From Saccharibacillus endophyticus (GTDB taxonomy: Bacteria; Bacillota; Bacilli; Paenibacillales; Paenibacillaceae), in assembly GCF_013185185.1 (NCBI RefSeq), contig NZ_JAAZWE010000001.1:1-64000 (forward strand): 64,000 nucleotides of DNA. The letters are read 5' to 3'. Positions 49,613 to 59,725 of the stretch are shown in pieces. Below the pieces are notes generated by a model, which had not been told where the DNA came from, did not search any database, and saw only the letters and a program-made list of their open reading frames with translations. Each line of letters starts with the position of its first letter. The first letter of the stretch is position 1. A program made the translations under genes and the position numbers.

Positions 49613-50848
49613 ATGGAAAATGTTAAGGTACTCAGCAAGCCAAAACGAAGAAGCCTGCTCAGAAGCGTAGGCATGAGTTGGTTGTTCGATGCAATGGATG
49701 TGGCGTTGATTTCGTTCGTCGCCGCGGCTCTGGCTATCGAGTGGTCGCTCAATCCGCAGCAGTTGGGCGTTTTGACTGCGATTAACTCGGTCGGCATGGC
49801 GATAGGCGCCGCTTGCGCCGGCATTCTCGCAGACCGTTTCGGACGTAAGTCGGTCCTTCTCTGGACGCTATTGATTTTCTCGCTGGCGAGCGGACTGTCC
49901 GCCGTCGCAACCGGCTTTGTGATGCTGTGTATCCTCCGGTTTATTTCAGGATTCGGCCTTGGCGGAGAGCTTCCGGTCGCATCCACGCTCGTATCGGAAT
50001 CGGTACCCGCGAATGAGCGAGGCCGAACAGTCGTCCTGCTGGAGAGCTTTTGGGCAGGAGGTTGGATCGTTGCCGCGCTGATTGCTTATTTCATCATCCC
50101 GAACTTCGAGTCCGGCTGGCGTATTGCTTTTGCATTGGGCGCATTACCTGCTTTTTACGCCCTTTATTTACGGAGAAAGATCGATGATTCGCCTCGTTTT
50201 ATTTTGCAGCAGAAGAACAAGGTGAAGGCAGAGAAGATCAGTCTCAAAAAGCGATTCGCTCAGGTTTGGGCACCCGAATATCGCAAAACGTCGATCATGC
50301 TCTGGATTCTCTGGTTCACCGTCGTGTTTTCCTACTACGGCATGTTCCTGTGGCTGCCGCAGGTCATGGTCTACAAAGACTACAGTCTGACGAAAAGCTT
50401 CGAATACGTGCTGATTATGACGCTGGCGCAGCTACCGGGTTACTTCACCGCTGCCTACTTTATTGAAAAGTTCGGACGCAAGTTCGTTCTGGTCGTCTAC
50501 TTGGTCCTGACTGCGGCAAGCGCGATCTGGTTCGGACTTGCCGATACGACAGCGACATTGATTGCGGCAGGCATCTGTCTCTCCTTCTTCAATCTGGGAG
50601 CTTGGGGTGGCTTGTACGCGTATACGCCTGAGCATTATCCGACCAGTATCCGAACCACGGGCGCAGGCCTTGCGGCTTCGTTCGGTCGGATCGGCGGGAT
50701 TATCGCTCCGTTCCTGGTAGGCTGGCTAATCTCGCAGGGCGTGGCGATTACCGCGATTTTCGCTATGTTCTGTATCATGATCTTGATCGGGGCCGCTGCT
50801 GTCGCTTTCCTGGGTAAAGAAACCAAAGGGACGGAATTGGCAGAGTAA
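49613..50848 (+). CDS. niaP: MFS transporter, niacin permease NiaP-like
   Basis: 411 residues from ATG 49613 (GGGGAGAAG upstream; ATG 49598 is an alternative). Twelve membrane segments. Strong recalled similarity to B. subtilis NiaP (YceI): GMSWLFDAMDVALISFV, GLGGELPVASTLVSESVPANERGRTVVLLESFWAGGW, MLWILWFTVVFSYYGMFLWLP, LIMTLAQLPGYFTAAYFIEKFGRKFVLV and YTPEHYPTSIRTTGAG. It imports nicotinate or nicotinamide for NAD synthesis; a related aromatic acid is possible. Confidence 0.88.
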   Translation: MENVKVLSKPKRRSLLRSVGMSWLFDAMDVALISFVAAALAIEWSLNPQQLGVLTAINSVGMAIGAACAGILADRFGRKSVLLWTLLIFSLASGLSAVATGFVMLCILRFISGFGLGGELPVASTLVSESVPANERGRTVVLLESFWAGGWIVAALIAYFIIPNFESGWRIAFALGALPAFYALYLRRKIDDSPRFILQQKNKVKAEKISLKKRFAQVWAPEYRKTSIMLWILWFTVVFSYYGMFLWLPQVMVYKDYSLTKSFEYVLIMTLAQLPGYFTAAYFIEKFGRKFVLVVYLVLTAASAIWFGLADTTATLIAAGICLSFFNLGAWGGLYAYTPEHYPTSIRTTGAGLAASFGRIGGIIAPFLVGWLISQGVAITAIFAMFCIMILIGAAAVAFLGKETKGTELAE

Positions 50849-50892
50849 CTCTCAAAGTCCGCTTCCGGCATAAAATACAGTTATAACGGTCC

Positions 50893-50918
50893 GGTCCCGA
50901 TAGGGATCGGGCCTTTTT
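50893..50918 (+). terminator. Terminator after the niaP-like gene
   Basis: GG(T)CCCGAT pairs with ATCGGGCC around AGGG, followed by TTTTT. Confidence 0.82.
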
Positions 50919-51046
50919 CCATTAATCGAGTATTTTTGAAAGGTACGGCCGAGAAAAGGGTAATAATTGGAAGGCGTATCCATCGAAGCGAGTAGGTTAG
51001 AGAAGCGCATAACGCGCAATTTCAGAAACGCAATGGAGGGGAAAGG

Positions 51047-52948
51047 ATGCACAAACGTTCATGGAGAAAAGGAGTAAGCGTCATGCTTGCTTTTCTGCTG
51101 GTTGCCTTACTGGTTGCCTGCGCAGGTCCCGGCGGCTGGGCTTCCGCAAAAGAGGCACCCGGTAGCGGCAAAACGGAAAACGGGCAGCTTGCGGCTTCTA
51201 AAGCACTGGCTCCGGTACATGCGGCAAAAAAGTCGGCGTCCAGCGCTGAGAGCTTTGTCGGTAAGCACGGGCAGTTGTCGATCCAAAACGGCAAACTGAC
51301 CGATGCTTCCGGGAATCCTGTGCAGTTGAAAGGGATGAGTTCCCACGGCATTCAATGGTTCGGTGATTACGTGAACAAGGATAGCATCAAGTGGCTGCGC
51401 GATGATTGGGGACTGAATGTTTTTCGCGTAGCGATGTATACGGAGTCGGACGGTTATATCTCTAATCCTTCTCTGAAAAACAAAGTGAAGGAAGCCGTTG
51501 ATGCCGCGATCGAGCTGGGCGTTTATGTCATCGTCGACTGGCATATTTTATCCGACGGCGATCCGAATACGCATAAAACGCAGTCGAAAGCCTTTTTCAA
51601 AGAGATGGCTCAGACTTACGGAGATACGCCGAACATCATCTATGAGATTGCCAATGAGCCGAACGGTAACGTCAATTGGAACAATCAGATCAAGCCTTAT
51701 GCGGAAGAGCTGATTGCCACGATTCGTGCCGAAGACCCGGATAATCCAATCATTGTCGGTACGGGTACATGGAGTCAGGACATTCACGATGCTGCGGCTT
51801 CTCCGCTGACCGATAAGAACGTGCTGTATGCGGTCCATTTCTACGCCGGTACGCATGGTTCATGGCTGCGTGACCGGATCGATGCCGCGATGGCGGAAGG
51901 GCTGGCCGTGTTCGTGAGTGAATGGGGAACAAGCGATGCTTCCGGCAACGGCGGCCCGTTTTTGACGGAAGCCAAGCAATGGACGGACTACATGGCAAAC
52001 CGGGGCATCAGCTGGGCAAACTGGTCGCTGGCCGATAAGCAGGAAGCTTCCGCGGCGCTGGCGCCCGGAGCAAGCTTTACCGGAGGCTGGACGCAAGCGC
52101 AGCTCAGCACGTCAGGCAAATTCGTCCGCGAGCAGATGCTGGCGGGATCGGGGAGCACGGGCGGAACGAATCCGACGCCAGTCGCGCAGGTTCCTGCTCA
52201 GGTTAAAGGACTGGTCGCAACCGCAGGCAATGCCAAGGTCGCGCTCAAATGGAATGCGACAACCGGAGCCGATAGTTATATCGTGAAGCGGGCGGAAGGC
52301 GGCGGAACGTATACCCTATTGAAAAAAGGCGTAACTCAAGCTTCCTTTACCGATACGACAGCGGTAAACGGCAAGACTTATCGGTATAAAGTAGGTGCCG
52401 TCAACACGAAGGGAGCAGGTACGGATTCGGCGGAAATCGCGGCCAAGCCGATTTCGCCGGGTACGAATCCTCCCGTAACACCGCCTTCGACGGGAAGCGG
52501 AGATTTGAAGCTGTTGTATCGAATTTTGGATGATAACGCGTCGGATAACGCTTTACGTCCTGTTTTCAATATCCGTAACAGCGGTTCGAGTGCCGTGGAT
52601 TTGAAAAACGTAAAAATTCGTTACTATTATACCAACGAAGGCGGAGTCAGTCAGAATTACTTCTGTGATTGGGCGCAGATCGGGGCCTCCAATGTCAAAG
52701 CCGCTTTCGGCAAGACGAGCGGAGCGCCGGCAGGAGCTACCGATTACGTAGAGCTTTCTTTTACAGCGGGAACGATTCCGGCAAACGGGGAAACCGGCGA
52801 GATTCAGTCGCGTATTCATAAGTCGGACTGGAGCAATTACGATGAAACCGACGACTATTCGCATAAAGCCGGACGAATGCAATTCGGCGAATGGAATCGC
52901 GCTGTAGTCTATGTGAACGGCGCAGTTGTCTACGGAATCGAGCCTTAA
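51047..52948 (+). CDS. GH5 endoglucanase with Fn3 and CBM3 modules
   Basis: 633 residues, ribosome site GGAGGGG. Order: export signal (1-35), GH5 domain (about 70-360), fibronectin type III (about 388-470), Pro/Thr linker, CBM3 (about 482-630). Acid/base Glu204 is in [10 protein letters not shown] and nucleophile Glu292 in VFVSEWGTS, as in GH5_2 cellulases such as EglS. The CBM3 has [21 protein letters not shown]. The signal contains LLVAC (Cys25), a possible lipobox. It hydrolyses beta-1,4-glucan outside the cell. Single gene. Confidence 0.94.
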   Translation: MHKRSWRKGVSVMLAFLLVALLVACAGPGGWASAKEAPGSGKTENGQLAASKALAPVHAAKKSASSAESFVGKHGQLSIQNGKLTDASGNPVQLKGMSSHGIQWFGDYVNKDSIKWLRDDWGLNVFRVAMYTESDGYISNPSLKNKVKEAVDAAIELGVYVIVDWHILSDGDPNTHKTQSKAFFKEMAQTYGDTPNIIYEIANEPNGNVNWNNQIKPYAEELIATIRAEDPDNPIIVGTGTWSQDIHDAAASPLTDKNVLYAVHFYAGTHGSWLRDRIDAAMAEGLAVFVSEWGTSDASGNGGPFLTEAKQWTDYMANRGISWANWSLADKQEASAALAPGASFTGGWTQAQLSTSGKFVREQMLAGSGSTGGTNPTPVAQVPAQVKGLVATAGNAKVALKWNATTGADSYIVKRAEGGGTYTLLKKGVTQASFTDTTAVNGKTYRYKVGAVNTKGAGTDSAEIAAKPISPGTNPPVTPPSTGSGDLKLLYRILDDNASDNALRPVFNIRNSGSSAVDLKNVKIRYYYTNEGGVSQNYFCDWAQIGASNVKAAFGKTSGAPAGATDYVELSFTAGTIPANGETGEIQSRIHKSDWSNYDETDDYSHKAGRMQFGEWNRAVVYVNGAVVYGIEP

Positions 52949-53123
52949 CGGAGCACCATTCCAAAGCTTACCTGGGTTGGCATTTTTGCAACGATGAAGA
53001 CTCCGCGTTAGAATAAAGAGGCGGGTTCGCGAAGCGGAAACGAAAGACGATAGGCGCGGGCGCATACGGTCGGGATTTTTCCGCCGTCGCCTGCGCCTTA
53101 TTTCATGAAGAGGAGTGACGGCA

Positions 53124-54941
53124 ATGAGTGAGAAAGTGTTAACGCGTGCAGAGGTGCCGGAGTCTTCGACCTGGAATCTGGAGCATCTGTTTCTGACGGA
53201 AGAAGACTGGAATAAGGAGCTTGAAGGGGTGCTGGCAAGCGCGGATGAAGTGACCCGGTTCAAGGGACGTCTGGGAGAAGGCGCAGACTTGCTGCTCGAC
53301 TGCCTGAATGCTCAGGAGGCGCTGATGGAACGAGCTCGCAAAGTCGGAGCTTACGCACATTTAAAACAGACCGAAGACGGGACCAACCCGGAAAATCAAG
53401 CACGTTCGGCCAAGTCCGGCGACGCATTGACCAAGCTGGGTTCGGAATTCACGTTTATCGAGTCCGAGATTTTGGAATTGCCGGAAGGAACGATTGAAAG
53501 CTATTTGCAAAAAGAGCCGGGACTCGCGGAGTTTGCACGCAGCTTGAAACTGCTGCTTGCACAGAAACCGCACAGCCTGTCGCCGGAAACGGAAAAGGTA
53601 CTGGCGTCTTTGTCCGAAGTTCATGGTGCGCCGTATCGTACATACCTGCGTGGCAAGCTGGCTGACATGACGTTTGAAAGCGTGGAGGTCGAAGGAAGCC
53701 GTTACCCGGTGTCGTTCGCTTCTTACGAGACGAATTACGAGATGAATCCGAGCACCGAACTGCGCCGCAGTTCTTTTGCTTCGTTCAGCCGAGGGCTGCA
53801 CGCTTACCGAAATACCTTCGCCGAAGCTTATGCGGCTGAGGTCAAGCGTCAGGTCGTGATGTCACGCCTGCGCAATTACGACTCCGTAACCGATATGCTT
53901 CTGCGTCCGCAGCAGGTGACAGAGGAGATGTACAGCGCGATTCTTGATACGATTCAGACCGAGCTTGCCCCGCATATGCGCAAATACGCGGCTTTGAAGA
54001 AAAAAGTGCTGGGTCTCGATACGATGTATTTCTGCGATCTGAAAGCTCCGCTTGATCCGGAGTACAGTCCGTCGATCACTTATGAGGAAGCTTGTAAAAC
54101 GGTGCAAGACGCACTGGGCGTATTGGGCGAAGAATACGGCGAGATCGTCGAAGCCGCCTTCACGCAGCGTTGGGTCGATCATGCAAGCAACGTCGGCAAG
54201 TCGACAGGCGCGTTCTGCTCGTCCATTTACGGCATGCACTCGTACATTCTGATGTCATGGTCGGATAATATGCGCGGCGCGTTCACGCTGGCGCATGAAG
54301 TGGGTCATGCCGGACATCTGATGCTCGGCGCCCGTTATCAACGGATGACGAATGCGCGTCCGTCGCTCTACTTTATCGAAGCGCCGTCGACGATGAACGA
54401 GCTGCTGTTGGCCGAGCATCTGCGTTCGCGTTCGGACGACAAGCGTCTGCGCCGTTGGGTTATTATGCAGCTGCTCAACACGTATTACCATAACTTCGTA
54501 ACCCATTTGCTTGAAGGGGAGTTGCAGCGCCGCGTGTACGCGCGCGCCATGAACGATCAGGCGATTACGGCTAAAGCATTGAGCGATCTGAAGGGCGAGG
54601 TGCTGACTTCGTTCTGGGGCGATGCGCTGGAAATGACGGAAGACGCGAAGCTGACCTGGATGAGACAGCCGCATTATTATATGGGCTTATATCCGTACAC
54701 GTACTCGGCAGGCTTGACTTTGTCTACGGCGATGATGCAAAAGATCCGCGAAGAAGGTCAACCGGCGATCGATCGTTGGCTGGAGACGCTGAAAGCCGGG
54801 GGTTCGCAAACTCCGCTGGAGCTGGCGAAAATGGCAGGGGTCGATATGTCGGATACTGCTACGATTCGCAGCGCGGTGGATTATGTAGGCTCGTTGATTG
54901 ATGAATTGAGCGAACTTTTCGAAGACGAGAAAATCGGGTAA
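53124..54941 (+). CDS. pepF: Oligoendopeptidase F (M3B family)
   Basis: 605 residues from ATG 53124 behind GAGGAGTG; an in-frame GTG at 53115 overlaps that site. The zinc site is LAHEVGHAGHLM (HExxH, about 394-398) with the third ligand Glu expected in SLYFIEAPSTMNELL. The N-terminal SSTWNLEHLFLTEEDWNKEL and C-terminal YPYTYSAGLTLSTAMM are typical. Cytosolic metallopeptidase that trims oligopeptides of about 7-17 residues. Confidence 0.95.
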   Translation: MSEKVLTRAEVPESSTWNLEHLFLTEEDWNKELEGVLASADEVTRFKGRLGEGADLLLDCLNAQEALMERARKVGAYAHLKQTEDGTNPENQARSAKSGDALTKLGSEFTFIESEILELPEGTIESYLQKEPGLAEFARSLKLLLAQKPHSLSPETEKVLASLSEVHGAPYRTYLRGKLADMTFESVEVEGSRYPVSFASYETNYEMNPSTELRRSSFASFSRGLHAYRNTFAEAYAAEVKRQVVMSRLRNYDSVTDMLLRPQQVTEEMYSAILDTIQTELAPHMRKYAALKKKVLGLDTMYFCDLKAPLDPEYSPSITYEEACKTVQDALGVLGEEYGEIVEAAFTQRWVDHASNVGKSTGAFCSSIYGMHSYILMSWSDNMRGAFTLAHEVGHAGHLMLGARYQRMTNARPSLYFIEAPSTMNELLLAEHLRSRSDDKRLRRWVIMQLLNTYYHNFVTHLLEGELQRRVYARAMNDQAITAKALSDLKGEVLTSFWGDALEMTEDAKLTWMRQPHYYMGLYPYTYSAGLTLSTAMMQKIREEGQPAIDRWLETLKAGGSQTPLELAKMAGVDMSDTATIRSAVDYVGSLIDELSELFEDEKIG

Positions 54942-55004
54942 AAAGCGAAGCGAGAACAGACTTTGGTTCGAATGTTGCGCGCTTAACCAAGCGATACGGC
55001 ATAC

Positions 55005-55053
55005 AAAAAAGACCGTTACGCGGGAATGTTCCATTCCTGCGTAACGGTCTTTT
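55005..55053. terminator. Bidirectional terminator between convergent genes
   Basis: AAAAGACCGTTACGC pairs with GCGTAACGGTCTTTT, extended by GGAAT/ATTCC; T-runs on both strands. It lies between pepF (+) and the nitroreductase gene (-). Confidence 0.92.
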
Positions 55054-55088
55054 CATCATGGCTTCATACGCGGTTCCAGTCGGAGCAA

Positions 55089-55733
55089 TCAGAATTGATC
55101 GAACGTTACGAACTCGGATACCGGCTTGCGGTAACCGCGAGGGCGGCGCTTCCCCGTATCTTCTTTCCCGATCGCGATCAGCATCACCGGAGTCATATTG
55201 TCCGGCGCGCCTACCGCGTCGCGTACGGCTTGCGGATCGAAGCCGATCATCGGGCAGGTGTCCCAACCTTTGTCCTTGGCAATGAGCATGAACATCATAG
55301 CCGACAGGCTCGCATTACGAATCGCTTCTTCCTGTTGGAACCCTTCGCCGCGCAGTTCATAAAATTCGGTAACATCGCGAACCGTAGTGTCGAATTCCAT
55401 CCGGTCGATAATCCCGAGCGAAAGGAAGCCTTCGTTCATTTCGGCAATATGCGTATACGCCGACTTGTCGCCGAACACGGCAATAACGGCAGAAGCCAGC
55501 TTGATCTTATATTGACCGCCGGAAGCTTGATAAATCTTTTCCTTCACATCCTCATTCATCACCGGCACATAATGCACATGCTGAAGATTAAAAGCCGAAG
55601 GGGCCAGCTTGGTCAATTCGAAAATTTCAGTCAATTCCTGACGCGAAATCGGAGTCTCCGGTACGAACTTGATCGCTGAATGACGATTTTTAAGCAGAGT
55701 AGTCAAATCTTGTGCGGTAGTCAGTTCCTGCAT
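55089..55733 (-). CDS. Nitroreductase family protein (MhqN/YodC-like)
   Basis: 214 residues from ATG 55733, with AGGTG 8 bases upstream; the in-frame GTG at 55742 is part of that site. FMN nitroreductase motifs: LLKNRHSAIKFVPETPISRQEL, LTKLAPSAFNLQHVHYVPV, and DTCPMIGFDPQAV near the C-terminus. Relatives in Bacillus are induced by quinones under MarR/HxlR control. A good sigma-A promoter lies about 100 bases upstream. Confidence 0.9.
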   Translation of the reverse strand: MQELTTAQDLTTLLKNRHSAIKFVPETPISRQELTEIFELTKLAPSAFNLQHVHYVPVMNEDVKEKIYQASGGQYKIKLASAVIAVFGDKSAYTHIAEMNEGFLSLGIIDRMEFDTTVRDVTEFYELRGEGFQQEEAIRNASLSAMMFMLIAKDKGWDTCPMIGFDPQAVRDAVGAPDNMTPVMLIAIGKEDTGKRRPRGYRKPVSEFVTFDQF

Positions 55734-55829
55734 GATGAACACCTACGTTTCTATAGAATGGATGATCCGTAAAAGCGATTTATGGTTATTATTCTTGTTT
55801 GATTGCCTTCTAAGTTGCTTTATATCATT

Positions 55830-55858
55830 AGGATAATAGATAACTAAAAGTAAGTCAA
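55830..55858 (-). promoter_or_regulatory. Sigma-A promoter of the nitroreductase gene
   Basis: On the minus strand TTGACT (55858-55853), 17-base spacer, TATCCT (55835-55830). Start codon about 97 bases downstream. Confidence 0.6.
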
Positions 55859-55936
55859 TGAGTTTTTAAGATTTTCTCCTCATTTTTCGCAGCCTTGTCC
55901 TCATGTTTCGAATCTCTTTTGAGCGATTGTACAAAC

Positions 55937-55980
55937 CAAAAAGAGAGGGCACCGAGTCTGCTAAGACTCGATGCCCTCTC
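55937..55980 (-). terminator. Terminator of the DUF4309 gene
   Basis: GAGAGGGCA pairs with TGCCCTCTC and the inner GAGTCT with AGACTC, separated by a 2x2 mismatch. On the minus strand it is followed by TTTTTGG. It lies beyond the family 1 repeat D. Confidence 0.85.
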
Positions 55981-56011
55981 GTACGATCTTCTGCCTCCAA
56001 GAAAGCTGAAA

Positions 56012-56124
56012 GCGAAGGGAGAAATTCAGTGAAGGACGCCTTTGAACTTGGAAAATTCCATTTTTAGTTTAATCAAATTTTCCAAGTGAAACAGCGCCCT
56101 GAACGAATTTCTCCCGCAGCGCCC
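56012..56124 (-). repeat. Dispersed palindromic repeat, family 1, copy D (short form)
   Basis: Read on the minus strand: GGGCGCTGCGGGAGAAATTC ... GCTGTTTCACTTGGAAAA ... TTTTCCAAGTTCAAAGGCGT ... GAATTTCTCCCTTCGC. Close to copy B. It begins at the base after the stop codon of the DUF4309 gene and has that gene's orientation. Confidence 0.8.
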
Positions 56125-56721
56125 TTAAGCTTTCCCCTCCACCAAATTAATATGCGACAAATCCAACGAATTATTAAAAATAAACTCGATATTGTATTCT
56201 CCGCGTTTATACGTCAACTTGGTCTGCGTTGTATTCCCGTTTTTAATCGTTGTCGCAGACGTTGGCGCGTACCAGTTTTTCTTTACCATCGCCATCGTGA
56301 TCCCGCCGATATTCGTCTGGCGCTCCACATTGGTACCGAAATAGCGAATTTCCTTCAGTACGCCGGAAGTCGTGTAAGACATGGCATACCCGGGATTACC
56401 CATGTTGGCCGTATAGCTATCGAAGCCGTTCACGGAAGTTCGAGCTACTTCAGGCTGGCCGAATTTATCAATGATTTCGCTCCGGGTTGTTTTCCCTATA
56501 ACAAATCCGGCAGGATTGCCAGGAAATTCGCCTTTAAGAGCGGGTTTGTAAAAAGAGTTGAGTTTCTCCTGAGCCATGGCTGTATCCGAAGCCGTCGGGG
56601 CTTGGGCGGCCGAAGCGGAAGGAAGCTGAATTTGCGCAGCCGCTCCGAACGAGCCGATCGCGACTGCGCTTGCCGCCGATAAAGCCAGAAGTGTTTTGCG
56701 TACTCGAGTAATAGTGGTCAT
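56125..56721 (-). CDS. Secreted DUF4309 protein (YjgB-like)
   Basis: 198 residues, ribosome site AAGGAGGAA. Signal peptide MTTITRVRKTLLALSAASAVAIGSFGAAAQ. The mature part has GFVIGKTTRSEIIDKFGQPE, GFDSYTANMGNPGYAMSYTTSGVLKEIRYFGT and GEYNIEFIFNNS, the pattern of DUF4309 (B. subtilis YjgB). These have a BLIP/SmpA-like fold of unknown function. Single gene, ended by repeat D and a terminator. Confidence 0.82.
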   Translation of the reverse strand: MTTITRVRKTLLALSAASAVAIGSFGAAAQIQLPSASAAQAPTASDTAMAQEKLNSFYKPALKGEFPGNPAGFVIGKTTRSEIIDKFGQPEVARTSVNGFDSYTANMGNPGYAMSYTTSGVLKEIRYFGTNVERQTNIGGITMAMVKKNWYAPTSATTIKNGNTTQTKLTYKRGEYNIEFIFNNSLDLSHINLVEGKA

Positions 56722-56833
56722 GAAAATTCCTCCTTAAAAACAACAGCTGATTTCGAAGTATGATACTCCTTACATATTACCTAATTCGGAGACATTGAAA
56801 CAAGCAGCCAGCAAAAAGAAGAACCCGCGGATT

Positions 56834-59140
56834 TCAGGCTTCTTCTTTTAATACGCCTTTTGCCGAGCCGGAAAACAGCTTCCGGTATTGACCCGGCGTA
56901 TGACCGGTTTCTTTCTTGAATTTCCGGATAAAGTTCGGCGCGTCCTGATAGCCGATCCGTCCGATGATTTCTTTGAGCGGTTCGTCCGTCGTCGTCAGCT
57001 GCACGATTGCTGCGGCCATTCGTTTATGCCAAATATATTGAACGAAGTTCGTCCCGACCTTTTCCTTGAACGAGCGGCTGAAGTACGACATGGAGATCGA
57101 ATACTTGTGCGAGATCGTCTCCAGGCTCAGCGAGTGGTCGGCGTAATGCTCGTCGATATAGGCGACGATCGTATCCATCAGCGTGTGCGCTTCGCATTCT
57201 TCTTTTTGCTCGATTTGTTCGCATAGCTTGTCTACGAGCTGCAAGAAATAAGGCTCCAGCTCCTCGGGCGAAGAGAACGATTCAATCGGAGGAATGCCCC
57301 CGTGCAAATTATCGATTCCTGCCTCATTGGCCGTTTTTAAAATCGTGTTAAGAATGTCGAAGCCGATACAACGCATATAACGTGCGGAAAGCCCGGGAAT
57401 CCGCAGTGTATCCAAAGCTTCGGCGACCGAACGTGCAGCCACGTCGGCGCTTCCTTGCTTGAGACTCTGAGTCAGCTTGAGCAGCACATTTTTCGGTACC
57501 CAGTACGCTTCGCCGGAGTCAGCTGTCAGATCGCTGAAGTACGCAATGCTCGCTCCGCCGCTGCGGGTGCGCGATTCGAACGCCGAGCAGGCTTCGATAA
57601 ACGATTGACTGAGCCGCTGAGCTCCCGTCGAACAAGTGCCGATCCCGATTGCCGGGTTCAAGCGACCGATCCCTTGCAGATGATCATGAACAGAGCGGGC
57701 GATCCGGTCGATCTGTTCCGCTTCATCTAACTCTTCGAGCGGATCGAACCCGACGATCAGCGCGATCTGATCCGGCTTTTGCAGTTCCACGCTATGCAGC
57801 TTCGCGCCCAGCTCCGGATATTCCGCCTCGGCCAGCATGGTCAGCATCAACTGCCAATCGCGCGTCTCGTCCGTCGTTGCGCCGGGGCGTTCGCGACCGA
57901 TCAGCATCGTAAAATAGCGAGCGCGATCAAAGTTCAACCCGAACGATTGCAGCAGCTCGGGAGTCGGCTCTTCATCGCCGCCGTGGCGCAGCAGCATCAG
58001 CAAGAAATGATTGCGCGCATAAGGCTCCTGCAAATCCGCCTTCGCGCTATAAGCTTGCAGCGCCGAACGAATCCGATCCAATTCATTGCCCGGTGCCGCG
58101 TCATGAACCGGATCGGAATCGCCCGACCGCGAAGTCGGCTTGGACTCGGCAAACTCGGACAATTGGAAAATCGGGCTGTATTGCCGACGCGCGAGCAGCC
58201 ACGCGCCGAGCGCGCCGAATACGACGACGATCGAGAAGAGCGCTGCGATAAAAGTACGAATATGCAGAACGCTGCTGAAAAATTGAGAGCTTGGCATCAG
58301 CGTCACGTATTCCCAGCCGTTCAGTTCGGATTTCACCGAGACGACGGAATGCGGAACGCCGTCGATCGCGATGCTATGCGTTCCGGTGGATAGCGAAACG
58401 AGGGAGCCGAGCGCGTCTTCTCCCAATGCTTTCTCCTGATTGCTTTTAACCGCCAGAACTTGTCCTTCCGAGTCGAAAATATAGGAAGACCCTTCATACC
58501 CGCCCAAGATCGAATCGATCAGGCCGGTCAGACTGGATTCTTTAACAAAGTACATTAATGTGCCGTGCGGATTCGGACTGTTCGGCACGATCGGAACCAA
58601 ATAAGCCAGCGTCGACTGCTCGAAGCCGGAACCTCGACTTACCAGATCGGCAGGGCGCATCGTCGCGAAACGCGTCTCGTTCAGATCGGTTTCGACCGTG
58701 CCGGCTTGCCAGTTGCGGAACCGATATTTATCAGCAAATACGTCCAGATCATACATGCCCACACTGGAATAAATACGTGGATCCCCCCGGAAGTATAGAA
58801 ACATCTCATCAATGATTGGACTTGCCGCTTTATAATTCCCTAACGCGTCGATCGCTTCAAGACTGTAATACGGATCATGCACGCGATAGCGGCTGAGCCT
58901 CGGATCATACGCCGCGCGCGAAGCGATATCGTTCAACTGCTGCAAATGAGTATCCACGATCGTCTCGGCCTGAGTGAGTTGGTTGAGATGGGATTGTTCG
59001 ATTTGCGCGCGTAAATTGGCCGCCGTATTGTGATACAGCACGAACGTCAGACAGATCAGCGGAATGAGCAGAACGAACAGATAAGAGGAAATATATTTCA
59101 AGAAGAGCCGTGATTTGAAGTAACTCGGTTTCACTTTCAT
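56834..59140 (-). CDS. Membrane-bound AraC-family sensor-regulator (YesS-like)
   Basis: 768 residues from ATG 59140 (AAAGGAG 8 bases upstream; ATG 59146 is too close). Two membrane helices (about 18-38 and 293-313) enclose an extracellular Cache-like sensor. A cytosolic linker (about 340-620) follows, then the C-terminal AraC helix-turn-helix pair (660-755) with SLETISHKYSISMSYFSRSFKEKVGTNFVQYI and IIGRIGYQDAPNFIRKFKKETGHTPGQYR. It senses an extracellular sugar signal directly. Divergent from the sugar ABC transporter operon, which it very likely controls. Confidence 0.9.
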   Translation of the reverse strand: MKVKPSYFKSRLFLKYISSYLFVLLIPLICLTFVLYHNTAANLRAQIEQSHLNQLTQAETIVDTHLQQLNDIASRAAYDPRLSRYRVHDPYYSLEAIDALGNYKAASPIIDEMFLYFRGDPRIYSSVGMYDLDVFADKYRFRNWQAGTVETDLNETRFATMRPADLVSRGSGFEQSTLAYLVPIVPNSPNPHGTLMYFVKESSLTGLIDSILGGYEGSSYIFDSEGQVLAVKSNQEKALGEDALGSLVSLSTGTHSIAIDGVPHSVVSVKSELNGWEYVTLMPSSQFFSSVLHIRTFIAALFSIVVVFGALGAWLLARRQYSPIFQLSEFAESKPTSRSGDSDPVHDAAPGNELDRIRSALQAYSAKADLQEPYARNHFLLMLLRHGGDEEPTPELLQSFGLNFDRARYFTMLIGRERPGATTDETRDWQLMLTMLAEAEYPELGAKLHSVELQKPDQIALIVGFDPLEELDEAEQIDRIARSVHDHLQGIGRLNPAIGIGTCSTGAQRLSQSFIEACSAFESRTRSGGASIAYFSDLTADSGEAYWVPKNVLLKLTQSLKQGSADVAARSVAEALDTLRIPGLSARYMRCIGFDILNTILKTANEAGIDNLHGGIPPIESFSSPEELEPYFLQLVDKLCEQIEQKEECEAHTLMDTIVAYIDEHYADHSLSLETISHKYSISMSYFSRSFKEKVGTNFVQYIWHKRMAAAIVQLTTTDEPLKEIIGRIGYQDAPNFIRKFKKETGHTPGQYRKLFSGSAKGVLKEEA

Positions 59141-59725
59141 CTTCATTCTCCTTTCCCGGTCTCTGTTTTCAATAGCATCTTGTCAACGATAAAAGTACTG
59201 AATGTAAGCCTTTACCTTCTGTCTAAAGTGTACGAAAGTATGGGATTGTCGGACAATATGTAGAATTTGACCAATTACAGGAAGGATCAGCGGCGCTGTC
59301 TTTCGGTTTCGGATATGTTGTTTTTTACTTTTGGACAGAAATAGAAAACATTAATCTTTCTTCGCGATGTGAAATTTGATTGGTTTTTCATGAAAAAACC
59401 AGTGATTCTGTAATGTATTCTAACACATTTCCCAGTCGATGCGATTGTCAAAATTTCCGGCAGAGCCAAAACCACATATTTACGCTCCGCCTTTCGTTCT
59501 GTAAACTCGCTGTAAACCCAAATCAACGAAACGCGGAATGAAGGCAATGGAAATGCTTACAAAAAAATAGGCGCGCGCAAAATCCGATCAGAATATACGG
59601 GAATGCCGAAAAAAGGATGCGCCGGAAAGGAGAAGCACCTATAAAAACGCTTGTCAGGTAATATGACTCTTCCATATCTTAATGCGGCCTGATCGGCAAA
59701 TTCATTTAAAAAGGGAGTGAAGACG
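59141..59725. promoter_or_regulatory. Divergent control region of the AraC-type gene and sugar ABC operon
   Basis: 585 bases without a gene. Features: a hairpin at about 59383-59402 (GGTTTTTCATGAAAAAACC); a direct repeat TGTAAA-CTCGC-TGTAAA (about 59502-59518), the sort of spacing AraC proteins bind; and a weak promoter TTGTCA-18-TATCTT (about 59651-59680). Assignment of the operator is a guess. Confidence 0.35.

Noticed and set aside
59287..59547. 86-codon minus-strand frame in the AraC/ABC control region
   Set aside because: No ribosome site, crosses a hairpin, no domain; the region fits regulatory DNA better.
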